A stretch of 64,000 bases of DNA from GCA-2684655 sp045105235 (GTDB taxonomy: Bacteria; Planctomycetota; UBA1135; UBA2386), in contig JBGCDH010000070.1 of assembly GCA_045105235.1 (NCBI GenBank), positions 28,096-92,095 on the forward strand, written 5' to 3'. This document shows, piece after piece, positions 8,488 to 16,951 of this stretch. Position numbers and translations under genes: made by a program. The notes beneath the pieces were generated by a model. It saw nothing but the letters and a program-made list of their open reading frames with translations. It was not told the origin of the DNA and ran no database searches. Each line of letters opens with the position of its first letter. Position 1 is the stretch's first letter.

Positions 8488-10200
8488 ATGCGTCGCCCCC
8501 ACGTTCTCTCGCTTGCCGCCACTACGCTGGCCGGTCACGTTCTGGCTATCGGCCTCGCCGCACTGGCCGTAAGTGAGACGGCCGCAGCTCAGACGGCCGC
8601 AGGTCAGACGGCCGCAAAGCCGACAACCTCGAGCCGCAAGCCGCCCAACGTCGTCATCATCTACGCCGACGACCTCGGCTACGGCGACCTCTCTTGCTAC
8701 AACCCAGAAGCCGCCTACCAAACCCCGAGGCTGGACCAGATGGCGCGCGAAGGCGTGCGCTTTACCGACGCACACAGCCCGTCGACCATTTGCTCGCCAT
8801 CGCGCTACGGGCTGCTATCAGGCCAACAGATTTACCGGTCGACGGGACGCGGCGGCGGCGCCTTTGAGGGCCCCGGCGGCCCCAGCTACCTCAAGCCCGG
8901 CACGCTCACGCTGGGCGACATGCTCAAGGCAAAGGGCTACCGCACCGGCGTCTTCGGCAAGTGGCACGTCGGGCTGACCTGGCTCGACAAGAACGGCAAG
9001 CGGCTCGGCGGCGGCTTCGACAATTCGCTGCTGATAGACTACGAAAAAAGCACGCCGCTGATCGACGGCCCGAACGCGCGCGGCTTTGACGAATCGTTCG
9101 TCACACCAAACTGCCCGACGACAGACCCACTCTATATATACATTGAAAACGGCATGGTGCCGGTGCCCGCGAGCAAGCGCCACAAACGCAAAACCCTGCC
9201 GAACCCGGGCGGCAAGTGGCGCTGGGACAACGATGAAGGCTGGATGGCGGAGGGCTACCGCTTTGTCGATGCAGACCTTCTGTTTTTTGACAAGGCCAAG
9301 AGCTTTGTCGAAGAGCACCGCAAAAACACGCCGGAGCAGCCATTCTTCGTGCTGCTCTCTACCCAGATATGCCACGCCCCGGTGCTGCCAGCCCCCGGCT
9401 TTGAAGGCGCAACCGAAGCGGGGGCACGCGGCGACTTCGTGCGCCAGCTGGACACTCTGGTAGGCCGCGTCTTTGACCTGCTGCAAAAGCTCGATGTAGA
9501 CGACAACACGCTTGTGTTGTTCCACTCCGACAACGGCCCAGAGACCCTGCACACGGCGTGGATGCGCAAGGACCACAACCACGACGCGGCTGGCGGCTGG
9601 CGCGGCGTCAAGCGCGACGGCTGGGAAGGCGGGCACCGCGTGCCGCTGCTCGCGTGGTGGCCCAAGGCGTTCCCCGCCGGACTCGTGTCGGCGCAAATGG
9701 CCAACACAACCGACATCTTCGCAACGCTGGCATCCGCTGTTGGCTTCCAGCTGCCGGACGAGCAGGCGCGCGACAGCTTTGACCTGCTGCCCGCCATGCT
9801 CGGCACGCAGGACACAGACCAGAGCATCCGCCCCCACCTCCTGACGCAGAGCTTTCGCGGCGAGTTTCAGCTCCGGGTCGGGAACTGGAAGTATCTGGAG
9901 CACAAGGGCAGCGGCGGCAACCGCTACGACCGCGGCCTGCTCCAGCAGTACGCGCTGCCTGAGGCTGAGCCAGAGGCGGCCGGGCAGCTCTACAACCTGA
10001 CGACGGATCCCGGCGAAACCACCAACCTGTTCTTCCAGGATGAGGAGCGCCGACGCGACATGCAGGCGCTCCTTACGGAGCTGAAGAAGAGCGGCCGCAG
10101 CGCGCCGCGTGGCCGCAAGCCGCTGGGCATGGCGGGCATTGCCGCAGCAATGGCCGCCCGCGAAACGTCTACCGAGGGCCGCAAGACCGACGGGCGCTAG
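8488..10200 (+). CDS. Secreted sulfatase (arylsulfatase A type)
   Basis: 570 aa from the ATG at 8488, which places a signal peptide at residues 1-35. Metal-binding ADDLGYGDLSC is followed by CSPSRYGLLSG with Cys102 as the residue to be converted to formylglycine. Later motifs are GKWHVG and LFHSDNGPE. The C-terminal TDPGETTNL is typical of planctomycete sulfatases. It probably removes sulfate from polysaccharides outside the cytoplasm. Between the signal peptide and the catalytic domain is a short TAAGQTAA repeat. Divergent from ribBA. Its stop codon lies inside the first copy of the 78-nt repeat. Confidence 0.93.
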   Translation: MRRPHVLSLAATTLAGHVLAIGLAALAVSETAAAQTAAGQTAAKPTTSSRKPPNVVIIYADDLGYGDLSCYNPEAAYQTPRLDQMAREGVRFTDAHSPSTICSPSRYGLLSGQQIYRSTGRGGGAFEGPGGPSYLKPGTLTLGDMLKAKGYRTGVFGKWHVGLTWLDKNGKRLGGGFDNSLLIDYEKSTPLIDGPNARGFDESFVTPNCPTTDPLYIYIENGMVPVPASKRHKRKTLPNPGGKWRWDNDEGWMAEGYRFVDADLLFFDKAKSFVEEHRKNTPEQPFFVLLSTQICHAPVLPAPGFEGATEAGARGDFVRQLDTLVGRVFDLLQKLDVDDNTLVLFHSDNGPETLHTAWMRKDHNHDAAGGWRGVKRDGWEGGHRVPLLAWWPKAFPAGLVSAQMANTTDIFATLASAVGFQLPDEQARDSFDLLPAMLGTQDTDQSIRPHLLTQSFRGEFQLRVGNWKYLEHKGSGGNRYDRGLLQQYALPEAEPEAAGQLYNLTTDPGETTNLFFQDEERRRDMQALLTELKKSGRSAPRGRKPLGMAGIAAAMAARETSTEGRKTDGR

Positions 10201-10272
10201 CGTCATGCACCCGATATGGGGGCATCCTGCGGGCGCGAAGACGCCCGTCACGGCATTGCAGCTTCTCGGCAG
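10195..10272 (+). repeat. 78-nt dispersed repeat, copy A
   Basis: Begins at the last codons of the sulfatase gene (it includes the stop codon) and runs into the gap before the Kelch gene. It matches 63659-63736 read on the minus strand: 54 of 60 positions agree in the first part and 13 of the next 18, with no gap needed. It contains a small stem GGGCG/CGCCC with a 6-nt loop. Both copies directly follow a gene and share its orientation, which suggests a 3'-end element rather than a mobile one. Confidence 0.75.
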
Positions 10273-10384
10273 GGAGCGCACGCGGCCGACGCCGGCAGCA
10301 CCGCGACATATATGCAACACCTTCTCGATGGGGAAACCACTGCAACCCCGTAGCCAAGGGGTTCGTCTCGCACATCCCCTTCCT

Positions 10385-11821
10385 ATGAAGCCCCAACCCA
10401 ACGCCATCTGCACTCTACTTCCCGCTCTTCTACTTGGCGCGACAGCCCTCGCCCAAGCTCCCGGCGCCAACTGGAGCCTGACGCTGAATACCGGCAACCC
10501 GCCCGTGCGCCGCGAGAACCCGGGCGCCGCCAGCGCCACCGCCATGTATGTGTTCGGCGGACAGTCTGGCAATTCCGGCGGCGCTCCGATGAACGATCTG
10601 TGGTCGTTTGATGGCACCGCATGGACGCAGCTCAACCCCGACGGCGACCCCAGCGCACCGCCCCAGCGCGTCCAGGCAGCCGTTGCGTGGGACTTCACCA
10701 CCAACCAACTCGTCGTGTTCGGCGGCCGCGACGGCACCGGCATCGTGTTCGATGACACGTGGACGTGGGACCCGACCTCGAACACTTGGACCAACCAGAC
10801 GCTGCCCGGCGGCCCGAGCGCGCGGCGATTCGTCTCGATGGCTCACGATCCGGCGACGAGCTCGCTCGTCTTGTTCGGCGGACTCGACGCGGCCGGCAAC
10901 CACCTCAACGACACCTGGCTGCTCACCGGCGGCATCGCCTGGACGCAGATGTCGCCGTCCAACGTGCCTTCGACGCGACGCCAGCATCACCTAGTGTCGC
11001 GCCCGGATTTCGGCGATGTGCTGATGTTTGGCGGCCAAGACGCAACGCTGTCCAGCCCGACCAAATGGCGCGTCGACACGTGGCAGTGGTCCGGCGCGGA
11101 CTGGAGCCTGATCCCGACGACGCAGGTCCCGAGCGGCCAGGTCGCCAACGACGCGGCCTACGACGAGCTTCGTCAGCGCGTCGTGCTCGCCGGCGGCAAC
11201 GGCACCGGCGGCCAGCCGACCGGCATCATCAGCGAGTTTGACTCCATCACCAACGACTGGGTCCTGCGCCCAACCGACCCGGGCATCTTCAAGGTTTCTC
11301 GCTACTTCGCCGGCTACATCTCATCGCTCGGCAAGACCTACAAGGTCAGCGGCCAAGCGCTAAACCCACTGGCGCCCAACACCAACACCTACGAGTTCCA
11401 GTCCGACGTTGTCGCGGCGACCACCTCGTATGGCAGCAGCTGCACCGGCCCCGGCGGCGCCCTGACTCTCGCCGCCGACAACCTGCCTTGGACCGAGCGC
11501 ACCTTCTCGGCAACGTGCACCAACCTCGGCACCGGCTCGCTCGCGCTCGGCGTCTTTGGCACCTCGATGCAGAGCACGCCGCTGTCGCCGCTGCTGCCGC
11601 AAGCCGGCGCTGGCTGCCTACTGCTCAACGATGCCGCGGTGCTCACCGGCCCGAGCGTCGTGACAACCGGCGAAGCGACCGTCACGCTACCGATCCCGGC
11701 CGACCCGATGCTCGCCGGGCTCAACGTTCAGGTGCAGGTCGCCGAGCTGGTCTTCACCGGCGCCGGCTGGACCGGATTGCACACATCGAACGGTCTCGAC
11801 CTGACGATCGGCGCGCTCTAG
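10385..11821 (+). CDS. Secreted Kelch-repeat protein with shared C-terminal module
   Basis: 478 aa from the ATG at 10385, which gives a signal peptide ending ALAQA. Residues about 30-345 contain Kelch-type blades (MYVFGGQ, LVVFGGRDGT, LVLFGGLD, VLMFGGQD, VVLAGGNG) that should form a beta-propeller. Residues 349-478 are the module that recurs in three other proteins here: it opens YGSSCTG, has LPW, GCLLL and LPIP, and ends LTIGAL. Likely exported; substrate unknown. Preceded by 184 nt that include repeat copy A and followed by a terminator-like hairpin. Confidence 0.85.
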   Translation: MKPQPNAICTLLPALLLGATALAQAPGANWSLTLNTGNPPVRRENPGAASATAMYVFGGQSGNSGGAPMNDLWSFDGTAWTQLNPDGDPSAPPQRVQAAVAWDFTTNQLVVFGGRDGTGIVFDDTWTWDPTSNTWTNQTLPGGPSARRFVSMAHDPATSSLVLFGGLDAAGNHLNDTWLLTGGIAWTQMSPSNVPSTRRQHHLVSRPDFGDVLMFGGQDATLSSPTKWRVDTWQWSGADWSLIPTTQVPSGQVANDAAYDELRQRVVLAGGNGTGGQPTGIISEFDSITNDWVLRPTDPGIFKVSRYFAGYISSLGKTYKVSGQALNPLAPNTNTYEFQSDVVAATTSYGSSCTGPGGALTLAADNLPWTERTFSATCTNLGTGSLALGVFGTSMQSTPLSPLLPQAGAGCLLLNDAAVLTGPSVVTTGEATVTLPIPADPMLAGLNVQVQVAELVFTGAGWTGLHTSNGLDLTIGAL

Positions 11822-11828
11822 CGGACAA

Positions 11829-11852
11829 GGCGCGAGCCCACGAGCTCGCGCC
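11829..11852 (+). terminator. Hairpin after the Kelch gene
   Basis: Perfect 8-bp stem GGCGCGAG/CTCGCGCC with an 8-nt loop, 7 nt after the stop codon. There is no T-run, so this is a candidate terminator or mRNA 3'-end stabiliser only. Confidence 0.5.
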
Positions 11853-11999
11853 TGCCGCACAAGCCAGCCGCGGTGACGGCCAAGCGGATCGCCCCGCTCA
11901 AAGGCCATGGCCTGCCGCCCTGCCGCAAGAGCCCCGTGCTGCACAGCTGTCGCGCGGCCGGCCATCATCTTCAACCATGAGACAGGCCTTGCAAACCAC

Positions 12000-12015
12000 T
12001 AGACTGACTGGTCTA
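12000..12015. promoter_or_regulatory. Probable TetR-family operator 1
   Basis: TAGAC-6 nt-GTCTA ends 10 nt before the start of the TetR-family gene. A near copy stands before the efflux operon (12689-12703). NemR-type regulators bind palindromes built on TAGAC/GTCTA halves, so autoregulation is likely. Confidence 0.65.
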
Positions 12016-12025
12016 CTCCTCACCA

Positions 12026-12652
12026 ATGCCAGACAAGCCGAAGAAGCCAGCCGCGGAAGACGGCGCCGCGACCCGCACCCGGTTGCTCGACGCCGGCGCC
12101 GAGCTGTTTGGCAAGAAGGGCTTCAACGGCTGCGGGCTGAGCGAGATTCTGACCCAGGCCGGGGTCCCAAAGGGCTCGTTCTACCACTACTTCGCTTCAA
12201 AGGAGGAGTTCGGGGTCGTGCTGATCGAGCGCACCCGCGACGAACTCATCGCCGAGCTGGCCCCGCTGCTCGGCGACCGCAAACAAGCACCACTCGCCCG
12301 ACTGCGCGCCGTCTTTGAATCGGCCCGAGAAGAGTGTTCCGCCAACGGGCCGACCACGGAATGCCTGATTCCGAAGCTTGCGCTGGAAACGGCAAACCTC
12401 AGCGAACCGGTGCATGCGGCCGTCAAATGCGCCTACCAGCAGTGGAGCGCACTGCTCGCACAGGTCGTTCGCGAAGCCCAGACGGCCGGAGAAGTCGACG
12501 CGACGCGGGACGCCGACCGGCTCGCAAACGTGCTCGTGATGCTCTGGGAGGGCGCCGTGATGCGCATGCAGATCGATCGCGACATCGCACCGCTCGACGA
12601 CTTCCTGGACATCGCGTTCGACGCCATCCTGCGGAAGTTCCAACCGCAGTAG
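12026..12652 (+). CDS. TetR-family transcriptional repressor (NemR/AcuR-like)
   Basis: 208 aa. The N-terminal helix-turn-helix is typical: TRTRLLDAGAELFGKKGF, then LSEILTQAGVPKGSFYHYFASKEEF. The C-terminal part contains ECLIPKLALETANLSEPV and WEGAVMRMQ, a pattern seen in NemR/AcuR-type members. It is directly upstream of the efflux genes on the same strand, with one palindrome before itself and one before the adaptor gene. The natural model is repression of both until an inducer binds the C-terminal pocket. The inducer cannot be read from sequence. Confidence 0.92.
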   Translation: MPDKPKKPAAEDGAATRTRLLDAGAELFGKKGFNGCGLSEILTQAGVPKGSFYHYFASKEEFGVVLIERTRDELIAELAPLLGDRKQAPLARLRAVFESAREECSANGPTTECLIPKLALETANLSEPVHAAVKCAYQQWSALLAQVVREAQTAGEVDATRDADRLANVLVMLWEGAVMRMQIDRDIAPLDDFLDIAFDAILRKFQPQ

Positions 12653-12688
12653 CAGCCAAACCCGACCCGGCACACCGCAAAACTTAAC

Positions 12689-12703
12689 TAGACGACCGGT
12701 CTA
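12689..12703. promoter_or_regulatory. Probable TetR-family operator 2
   Basis: TAGAC-5 nt-GTCTA, 14 nt before the adaptor gene. It shares both half-sites with operator 1 (12000-12015), with a spacer one base shorter. Confidence 0.65.
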
Positions 12704-12717
12704 CGCAACACATCGAT

Positions 12718-13848
12718 ATGCCCACCCCACCCCAACGTAGCGCGCGCTGGCGCCTGATCGGGTCCGCCGTCTTACTGCTCACCGTCGTCGGACTGGGCGT
12801 CGGCCTTTACCTGTGGAAGGGAGCACAGCAGCGAGCTCAGGCCACGGCCGCTGCGCAAATGCCGGAGCCCGCCGAAGTGGTCGAAGCCACCGCCTACGCG
12901 ACCCGCCCCTACACCAAGACCAGCACCGCCATCGGGACCGTGCGCGCGCTGCGATCGATCACGCTGCGCAACGAATTGCCGGGAACCGTGCATCGGGTGC
13001 AGGTGGAGACGGGCCAGACCGTTGGCGAGGGCGCGCTCCTGGTCGAGTTCGACGTGGCCGTCGAAGAAGCGCAGCTTGCGGCCCTCAAGGCAGAGAGCCA
13101 GCTTGCCGAGACCATGCTCGGCCGCATGGAGCGCGCACTCGAACAGCAGAGCGCCTCCGCCGCAGACGTCGACCGAGCCCGTGCCGAACGCGACATGGCC
13201 GCCGCCAACGTGCTCCGACTCCAGGCCGTTCTCGCCCAGAAGGTGCTGCGGGCCCCGTTTGCCGCGCGCGTCGGCTTCGTCGACCTTCACCCGGGTCAGT
13301 ACCTCGACCCCGGCACGCAGATCACGACGCTGCAGGGCGTTGACGATGCCGTGCACATCGACTTTTCCGTGACCCAGGACGTCGCGACTACGCTGGCGCC
13401 CGGCGTCGAAATCGAAGTCGTCACGGCACCTGGAGCAACGCCCGCTGCGGCAAAGATCGTCGCCCTCGACGCCCGCGTCGATCAGACGACTCGCAGCACA
13501 TACGTGCGCGCCGAACTGCGTGGCAGCAAGCCACAGCTGCAGCCCGGCGCGTCGGTGCGGGTCCGCGTGCCGGTCGCCGCAACTCGCACGGTAGCCGTCG
13601 TGCCGGTGAACGCGCTGCGCCGCAGCCCTGCCGGCAATTCCGTCTTCGTCCTTGAGAAGGACGAAGACGGCAACATGCGCTCGCACGTGCGCCGCGTCCT
13701 CAGCGGCACGATGCTCGGCGATGAGGTTGTCATCGAAGACGGGCTCCAACCAGGCGACCTCATCGCCACGGCCGGCTCGTTCAAGCTTCGCGAAGGAGCA
13801 CTCGTGAACATCGCCCCTGCGGCAGCCGCCCAATCCAAATCCAACTGA
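12718..13848 (+). CDS. RND efflux periplasmic adaptor (membrane fusion protein)
   Basis: 376 aa. An N-terminal membrane anchor (residues about 12-32) is followed by the barrel-sandwich half motif (ATAYATRPYTKTSTAIGTV, LPGTVHRVQVETGQTVGEG), a helical hairpin (about 105-165) and the returning lipoyl half (VLRAPFAARVGFVDLHPGQYL). The beta-barrel and membrane-proximal domains follow. It links the inner-membrane pump to the outer-membrane factor. First of three consecutive efflux genes, 10 nt before the pump gene. Confidence 0.93.
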   Translation: MPTPPQRSARWRLIGSAVLLLTVVGLGVGLYLWKGAQQRAQATAAAQMPEPAEVVEATAYATRPYTKTSTAIGTVRALRSITLRNELPGTVHRVQVETGQTVGEGALLVEFDVAVEEAQLAALKAESQLAETMLGRMERALEQQSASAADVDRARAERDMAAANVLRLQAVLAQKVLRAPFAARVGFVDLHPGQYLDPGTQITTLQGVDDAVHIDFSVTQDVATTLAPGVEIEVVTAPGATPAAAKIVALDARVDQTTRSTYVRAELRGSKPQLQPGASVRVRVPVAATRTVAVVPVNALRRSPAGNSVFVLEKDEDGNMRSHVRRVLSGTMLGDEVVIEDGLQPGDLIATAGSFKLREGALVNIAPAAAAQSKSN

Positions 13849-13858
13849 GGCCTCTACC

Positions 13859-16800
13859 ATGCGATCCGTCACCGACGTTTTCGTCCGGCACCCGGTGCTG
13901 GCCCTGGTTGTCAACCTCACGCTCATCCTGGTTGGCGTGCGCACGGCGATGTCGCTGCCCGTGCAGCAATATCCGAAGCTCGACAGCGCTTCGGTGATCG
14001 TCACAACCGTCTACACCGGCGCCAGCGCCGAAACGGTGCGCGGATTCTTGACGACTCCGATCGAACGCGCGGTGTCGGCCATCGGCGGGGTCGACCACAT
14101 CGAGTCGCAGAGCCGCGCCGGCATCAGCACCGTCACCGTGCGGCTCGAACTCGGCTACGACACGACGCGGGCGCTGGCCGAGGTCACAGCGCGACTGCAG
14201 CAGGTGCGCAGCGAACTGCCGAGCGAAGCCGAGCCTCCGACGGTCGACGTGCAGCGCGCCGACAGACCGTACGCGTCGTTCTACATCAGCTTCACGTCGG
14301 ATCAGCGCAGCCTGGCCGAAGTCACCGACTACCTGACGCGCAACGTCCAGCCACAGCTCGCCACGATCGAAGGCGTGCAGCGCGTCACCAACCAGGAAGG
14401 CGGCCGGCCCATCGCCATGCGCATCTGGATCGACCCCGACAAGCTGGCGGCGGTCAACCTGGCGCCGGGCGATGTATTCGTCGCCATCCAACGCAACAAC
14501 TATCTCGCCGCCGTCGGCCAGACCAAAGGCAACCTGGTCCAGATCAACCTGATCGCTGACACCGACCTGCGCACCGTCGCGGAGTTTGAGCAGCTGATCG
14601 TCGCCGATCGCGACGGCGCCGTGGTGCGTATGTCGGACGTAGCCCAAATCGAGCTCGGCGCGGAAGAGGCCAACTTCATGGCCAAGTACAACGATCAACC
14701 GGGCGTCTACCTAGGCGTCTGGCCGCTGGTCGGCGCCAACGAGATCAACGTGCAGGCCGGACTCGTTGCGGAGATGGACATACTCCGATCGAAGCTGCCA
14801 GCCGACATGACCATGCACCTGGCCTGGGATGGCACGGTGTTCATGCGCGACGCGCTAACCGAGATCTCCTGGACGCTGCTCGAGACGATTCTCATCGTCG
14901 GCCTGATCGTCTTTCTGTTTCTCGGTTCCGTGCGCACCGCGCTGGTGCCCCTCGTCGCCATGCCGGTTTCGCTGATCGGAGCCGCCGCAGTGATGTCGGC
15001 ACTGGGCTTCTCACTCAACCTGCTGACGATCCTGGCGATCGTGCTCTCCGTCGGACTCGTTGTCGACGACGCCATCGTCGTCGTCGAAAACGTCGAACGG
15101 CACGTGCGGATGGGCAAAACCCGCCTGCAGGCAGCGGCCGAAGCGGCGCGTGAACTCGTCGGCCCAATCATCGCGATGACGATCACGCTGGCCGCGGTCT
15201 ACACCCCGATCGGCTTCCAAGGCGGCCTGACCGGCGCACTCTTCCTCGAGTTTGCCATCACGCTCGCCGCCGCCGTGCTCGTCTCGGGCCTGGTCGCCAT
15301 CACGCTCTCTCCAGTCATGAGTGCCTGGTTTGTCAGCCCACACGGCAAGCAGCCCAAGCTGACCCAGTTTGTCGACCGCATGTTCTCGCGGGTGCGCAAC
15401 GTCTACAGCCGCATGCTCGACGGCGCGTTGGAACTTCGCTGGGCCGTGGTCGCTGCCGCCATTCTTGTCACCCTCGCTGCGTGGCCGTTCTACACGCAGT
15501 CACGCCGCGAGCTGGCTCCGATCGAAGACCAGAGCCACGTCAGCCTCTTTTTCGACGCTTCACCCGATGCGACCCTCGAAGCCGTCGACGCCGCCTCGCG
15601 CGAAGTCGTCGCGCAGGTTCGCACGCTGCCCGAGGCGCGGTTCATGTGGTCTTTGGTCGCCGATTTCGGCGGCTTCGGCGGCATGGTCGCCAAGAACTGG
15701 AAGGAGCGCGAACGATCGACCGAAGCGCTCTACGGCCAACTCTACGGCGCCGTGTCGCAGGTTCCTGGGCTGCGCGTGTTCCCGCGCCTCGACCCGCCGC
15801 TGCCGACGTCGGGCCAATTCGACGTCGAACTTGTGCTGCAGAGCTCGGCTCCCCTCGAAGACCTGCTCGACACCACGATGGCCGTTGTTGGCGCCGGCTG
15901 GCAGAGCGGCAAGTTTTTGTATGTCGACACCGACCTGAAAATCGACCGTCCTGAAGCACGCGTCAAGATCGACCGCGAACGCGTCGCCGATCTCGGCATG
16001 GACCTCGCCAGCGTCGGCCGCGAGCTCGGCGCGCTGCTCGGCGGCGGCTACGCCAACCGCTTCAACTACTTCGACCGCAGCTACAAGGTCATCCCGCAAA
16101 TCGGCCGCGAGGACCGCTCCTCGGTGGGGCCGCTGCTCGACCTCAAGATCAAGACGCCGGCGGGCGACCTGGTGCCGGTATCCGCCTTCACGACCATTGA
16201 GGCGATCGCCTCGCCGCGCACGCTCAACCGCTTCCAGCAGCGCAACGCGGTCCGAGTATTCGGCGGCGTGCAGCCGGGTGTCACCAAGGAAGAGGCTCTG
16301 GCCGTGCTCGAGAAGGCCGCACTCGCCGTCGCCGACAGCGGCGTCACTCTCGACTACGCCGGCGAGTCGCGGCAGATCCGCACCGAAGGCTCGACGCTGG
16401 TCACCACGCTCGGCTTCGCCATCCTGCTGGTCTATCTGGTGCTCGCCGCGCAGTTCCGCAGCTTCCGCGATCCGCTGATCGTGCTGCTCGGCTCCGTGCC
16501 ACTGGCGATCAGCGGCGCGCTGCTGTTCGCATTCATCGACTGGACCACGATCAACGTCTATTCGCAGGTCGGCCTGATCACGCTCGTCGGCCTGATCGCA
16601 AAAAACGGCATCCTGATCGTCGAGTTCGCCAACACCCTACAGCGCCGTGGCGCCAGCAAGATGATGGCCATCCGCGAAGCGGCCGCAACGCGGCTGCGGC
16701 CCGTGCTCATGACCACGGCCGCCACGATCTTCGGCCACCTGCCGCTCGTGTTCGTCACCGGGCCCGGCGCACAGGCCCGCAACAGCATCGGCATCGTCCT

Positions 16801-16951
16801 GGTCGCTGGGATGCTGCTCGGAACGCTGTTCACGCTGTTCGTCGTGCCGGTCTTCTACCGAATGATCGCCGTCGACCAGCAGACGATCGAACCCGCCGAA
16901 GAGCTGCAGCCATCCAGCAGCGACGCCGACCTGACGCCGGAGTATTCCTGA
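13859..16951 (+). CDS. RND efflux pump, inner-membrane permease (AcrB/MexK type)
   Basis: 1030 aa, normal for HAE1-type pumps. It has twelve expected membrane helices and two large periplasmic loops. The proton-relay motif in TM4 is intact (GLVVDDAIVVVENVERH), as is the lysine motif in TM10 (LVGLIAKNGILIVEFAN). The N-terminus VFVRHPVLALVVNL is typical. It exports small hydrophobic or toxic compounds using proton motive force. Its stop overlaps the start of the outer-membrane factor (TGATG), implying coupled translation. Confidence 0.96.
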   Translation: MRSVTDVFVRHPVLALVVNLTLILVGVRTAMSLPVQQYPKLDSASVIVTTVYTGASAETVRGFLTTPIERAVSAIGGVDHIESQSRAGISTVTVRLELGYDTTRALAEVTARLQQVRSELPSEAEPPTVDVQRADRPYASFYISFTSDQRSLAEVTDYLTRNVQPQLATIEGVQRVTNQEGGRPIAMRIWIDPDKLAAVNLAPGDVFVAIQRNNYLAAVGQTKGNLVQINLIADTDLRTVAEFEQLIVADRDGAVVRMSDVAQIELGAEEANFMAKYNDQPGVYLGVWPLVGANEINVQAGLVAEMDILRSKLPADMTMHLAWDGTVFMRDALTEISWTLLETILIVGLIVFLFLGSVRTALVPLVAMPVSLIGAAAVMSALGFSLNLLTILAIVLSVGLVVDDAIVVVENVERHVRMGKTRLQAAAEAARELVGPIIAMTITLAAVYTPIGFQGGLTGALFLEFAITLAAAVLVSGLVAITLSPVMSAWFVSPHGKQPKLTQFVDRMFSRVRNVYSRMLDGALELRWAVVAAAILVTLAAWPFYTQSRRELAPIEDQSHVSLFFDASPDATLEAVDAASREVVAQVRTLPEARFMWSLVADFGGFGGMVAKNWKERERSTEALYGQLYGAVSQVPGLRVFPRLDPPLPTSGQFDVELVLQSSAPLEDLLDTTMAVVGAGWQSGKFLYVDTDLKIDRPEARVKIDRERVADLGMDLASVGRELGALLGGGYANRFNYFDRSYKVIPQIGREDRSSVGPLLDLKIKTPAGDLVPVSAFTTIEAIASPRTLNRFQQRNAVRVFGGVQPGVTKEEALAVLEKAALAVADSGVTLDYAGESRQIRTEGSTLVTTLGFAILLVYLVLAAQFRSFRDPLIVLLGSVPLAISGALLFAFIDWTTINVYSQVGLITLVGLIAKNGILIVEFANTLQRRGASKMMAIREAAATRLRPVLMTTAATIFGHLPLVFVTGPGAQARNSIGIVLVAGMLLGTLFTLFVVPVFYRMIAVDQQTIEPAEELQPSSSDADLTPEYS

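Noticed and set aside
8818..10794. A 658-codon open frame antisense to the sulfatase and Kelch genes
   Set aside because: It opposes two genes with intact family motifs; long antisense frames are expected in GC-rich coding DNA and this one shows no domain.
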